DNA from: an uncultured Clostridia bacterium
GTDB lineage: Bacteria > Bacillota > Clostridia > Christensenellales > Borkfalkiaceae
Length of the DNA stretch: 60,370 bases
Direction: 5' to 3'
NCBI GenBank assembly: GCA_947631925.1
Contig: CANRNE010000012.1
Coordinates: 1 to 60,370, forward strand
The notes under the pieces were generated by a model. The model had not been told where the DNA came from, ran no database searches, and was given only the letters and a program-made list of their open reading frames with translations. Each line of letters begins with the position of its first letter. The stretch's first letter is position 1. Positions 59,085 through 60,370 of the stretch are shown piece after piece. A program made the translations under genes and the position numbers.

Positions 59085-59510
59085 ATTCGCATTCGTTGCA
59101 AAAATTGTTATGGAGCATAATCGCAATAACATTATCGTTATACTTTTTTTCAGCTTGCGGTAATCCGAGTGCGCTTGAAATCGGATTTGACCGTGGCGGA
59201 CGGTTGCCGTCGCTCATGAGCGCTGTGAAAAGCGACCACACCGATTTTGAAATCAATGATGTCACGCTCGATTTTTATTTCGGCGGTCTTGCGTCTGAAT
59301 ATTCCCCCGACCAAGAACGCATATCTTTGGGGGTGGCTCTCTATTTTTGCAATGAAGAAGCCTATTCGGCGTTGGAACTCGACACGCCGTACACCGATTA
59401 TCAAACTTTGGACGGTCTCTATTTTATCAAATTGATAGATGTGAAAGAATTTAATTCGGGCAATTACGAAGTCGATATAAGCAGATTTGGAAAAGCAACC
59501 TTTCAACATT
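59085..59510 (+). repeat. 426-bp direct duplication, copy 2
   Basis: Partner of 57709-58134. Copy 2 begins one base after the EFR1 stop, so the duplication boundary cut off the original ATG of this lipoprotein gene. Confidence 0.9.
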
Positions 59511-59704
59511 GCGAAACCTTGACAGTGCCCTCCGAAGTCTTTTTGGATGGCGGCGACCATTTCGGACTTGCAATGCTCGATTTATATTGTTTGAAAGACC
59601 AAACGGACTATTACGTCGCGGAGGCAAGTTGTTTGGAAATCAAATATGAATTTTTAGATGCGCAAAGCGTTAGACTTTCAAAGCCCGCTCATGTTTTTAA
59701 GTGA
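59096..59704 (+). CDS. Lipoprotein, copy 2, complete C-terminus
   Basis: The 202-residue frame from the TTG at 59096 gives MQKLLWSIIAITLSLYFFSAC, a lipoprotein signal. The rest matches copy 1 to about residue 138 and continues with an intact C-terminal part (HFGLAMLDLYCLKDQTDYYV and onward) absent from copy 1. The ATG and leader of copy 1 are missing here: the upstream stop is only 11 bases away and there is no good ribosome binding site, so translation may depend on re-initiation after the EFR1 gene. The function is unknown. Confidence 0.65.
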   Translation: MQKLLWSIIAITLSLYFFSACGNPSALEIGFDRGGRLPSLMSAVKSDHTDFEINDVTLDFYFGGLASEYSPDQERISLGVALYFCNEEAYSALELDTPYTDYQTLDGLYFIKLIDVKEFNSGNYEVDISRFGKATFQHCETLTVPSEVFLDGGDHFGLAMLDLYCLKDQTDYYVAEASCLEIKYEFLDAQSVRLSKPAHVFK

Positions 59705-59768
59705 CAATAAATTTTAGCGTAATACAAAGAAGGCGTGCGCGGTTTCCCCTCGCTTTTGCAATAAAAAA

Positions 59769-59800
59769 GAACGCAAGCTGAAATGGTTCAACTTACGTTC
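59769..59800. terminator. Hairpin after lipoprotein copy 2
   Basis: GAACGCAAGCTGAA and TTCAACTTACGTTC pair over 14 bases with two G-U positions. An A-run lies on the left, so on the minus strand it looks like a terminator; on the plus strand it lacks a T-run. Confidence 0.5.
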
Positions 59801-59804
59801 AGAG

Positions 59805-59842
59805 TGGTGCGGTCGACAGGAGTTGCGCCTTTAGCGGCGCGC
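59805..59842. repeat. 38-bp direct repeat, copy B
   Basis: Identical to 57547-57584. Together they delimit a 2.2-kb AT-richer block. Confidence 0.75.
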
Positions 59843-60074
59843 CCCGGTCGACAATTATCAATTGTCGAGTTTGCGGCAATTTTATCCGTACCCCAACGAT
59901 TCGCCCGCAAACCGATTGCTCCCGCAATCTCTGTGCGGCGGTAGCGCCCGCCGCACCCACCTCGCTACCGGCTCGGCTGTCGCGCTACCGCTCACAGCGC
60001 ACTGCGCTGCTGAGCGAGAATTGTAGCGCTCCACCCTCAAATCCCCGTCTATTTTCAAGTCCACAAATAAATAT

Positions 60075-60098
60075 CCACCGGCATAGCCGGTGGTTTTT
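60075..60098 (+). terminator. Hairpin with T-run beside the IS200-type element
   Basis: CCACCGGC at 60075-60082, ATA, GCCGGTGG at 60086-60093, then TTTTT. Elements of this group carry subterminal hairpins that block read-through transcription, so it may belong to the insertion sequence. Confidence 0.65.
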
Positions 60099-60175
60099 CA
60101 GTTTCGGGCTGTAAGCCCTCATAATACCAGCGGCGCGCAAGCCGCGCATATGACGACCTGGCAGTCATGCGATTG

Positions 60176-60370
60176 TTACTTGCTACCCGTGAACGGGTCG
60201 TCTAAGTCGTCAATACTTAATTGACTTGCTTCTTTATCCTGTTTCAGTTGGTTGCTTATGTACTCTTTGATTGCTTTCGTATTCTTCCCTACCGTGTCTA
60301 CATAGTACCCTCTGCACCAGAATTGTCTGTTCCTGTATTTGAACTTCATGTTGCCCCATTTTTGGTAGAT
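60176..60370 (-). mobile_element. tnpA: IS200/IS605-type transposase TnpA, C-terminal part (cut by the window end)
   Basis: The last 64 codons on the minus strand read IYQKWGNMKFKYRNRQFWCR, GYYVDTVGKNTKAIKEYISN, then a hydrophilic tail ending DDLDDPFTGSK and TAA. FWCRGYYVDTVG with the following helix is the catalytic-tyrosine region of the Y1 single-strand transposases. The gene continues beyond 60370, so the other element end is outside the window. Confidence 0.85.

Larger units (their letters stand above)
59705..60175. other. Gene-free stretch with hairpins and the second 38-bp repeat
   Basis: This holds a hairpin at 59769-59800, 38-bp repeat copy B (59805-59842), the inverted repeat TCGACAATT at 59848-59856 with its complement at 59860-59868, several GC-rich short palindromes around 59930-60000, a hairpin with T-run (60075-60098) and probable IS200-type end sequence up to the transposase stop. 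No protein-like frame is seen. Confidence 0.6.

Overview
The window reads as a chromosomal segment of a GC-rich, anaerobic, Gram-positive member of the Clostridia (Bacillota). Supporting signs are consensus sigma-A promoters (TTGACA, 17 bases, TATAAT), strong GGAGG ribosome binding sites, a division/cell-wall cluster opening with mraZ, WhiA, a MurE with the DNPR signature of meso-diaminopimelate-adding enzymes, an oxygen-sensitive NrdDG ribonucleotide reductase and a bifunctional AdhE. It resembles uncultured gut Clostridia, but I cannot name a genus from the sequence alone.

Layout. 1-1.8 kb: end of a probable FtsX-type permease, then an SPFH (band 7) membrane protein with a ribbon-helix-helix protein and a small membrane protein. 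1.8-7.3 kb (minus strand): a polyamine-type ABC operon (regulator, potA, potB, potC, potD). 7.4-8.7 kb: rpsT and murI. 8.7-22.3 kb: the dcw cluster, mraZ-rsmH-ftsL-pbp-murE-mraY-murD-ftsW-murA-divIB, then a separate promoter for ftsA-like and ftsZ; murF, murG and murC are absent. 22.3-26.4 kb: a membrane-anchored, domain-permuted family 3 glycosidase with a four-helix membrane partner. 26.5-26.7 kb: tRNA-Val and tRNA-Ala. 26.8-30.2 kb: a PadR-type regulator fused to a long coiled coil and four membrane helices, divergent from a YkvI-like membrane protein. 29.9-32.4 kb: an SsuABC/TauABC-type importer. 32.5-38.7 kb: valS, adhE, rplI and a DUF1540 protein. 38.9-48.1 kb: a solute-binding-like protein, murB, a PHP phosphoesterase, whiA, dnaE, pfkA and a pfkB-family sugar kinase. 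48.2-51.1 kb: NrdR-controlled nrdD-nrdG. 51.2-57 kb: an M29 aminopeptidase, two COG0523-type P-loop proteins (one fused to a YcgQ-like domain), a flavodoxin, an RNA m5C methyltransferase and a DUF1848 protein. 57-60.4 kb: an AT-richer, degenerate accessory segment with a pseudogene, duplicated lipoprotein genes around an EFR1-type ferredoxin, 38-bp direct repeats and the end of an IS200-type transposase.

The most interesting thread is regulatory. A 23-bp palindrome (AGTAYTATG, five bases, CATARTACT, usually followed by TTCG) occurs four times: between the membrane-tethered PadR gene and its divergent neighbour, before a small membrane protein, after adhE, and at the end of nrdG just before an aminopeptidase gene. 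Together these suggest a membrane-bound PadR switch with a scattered regulon. Other notable items are a probable AUC start codon on the division transpeptidase, MraZ-type repeats, a YkvI-like gene that has lost its stop and reads 339 bases into the antisense of its neighbour, and the CobW/YcgQ fusion beside a His/Asp-rich metallochaperone.
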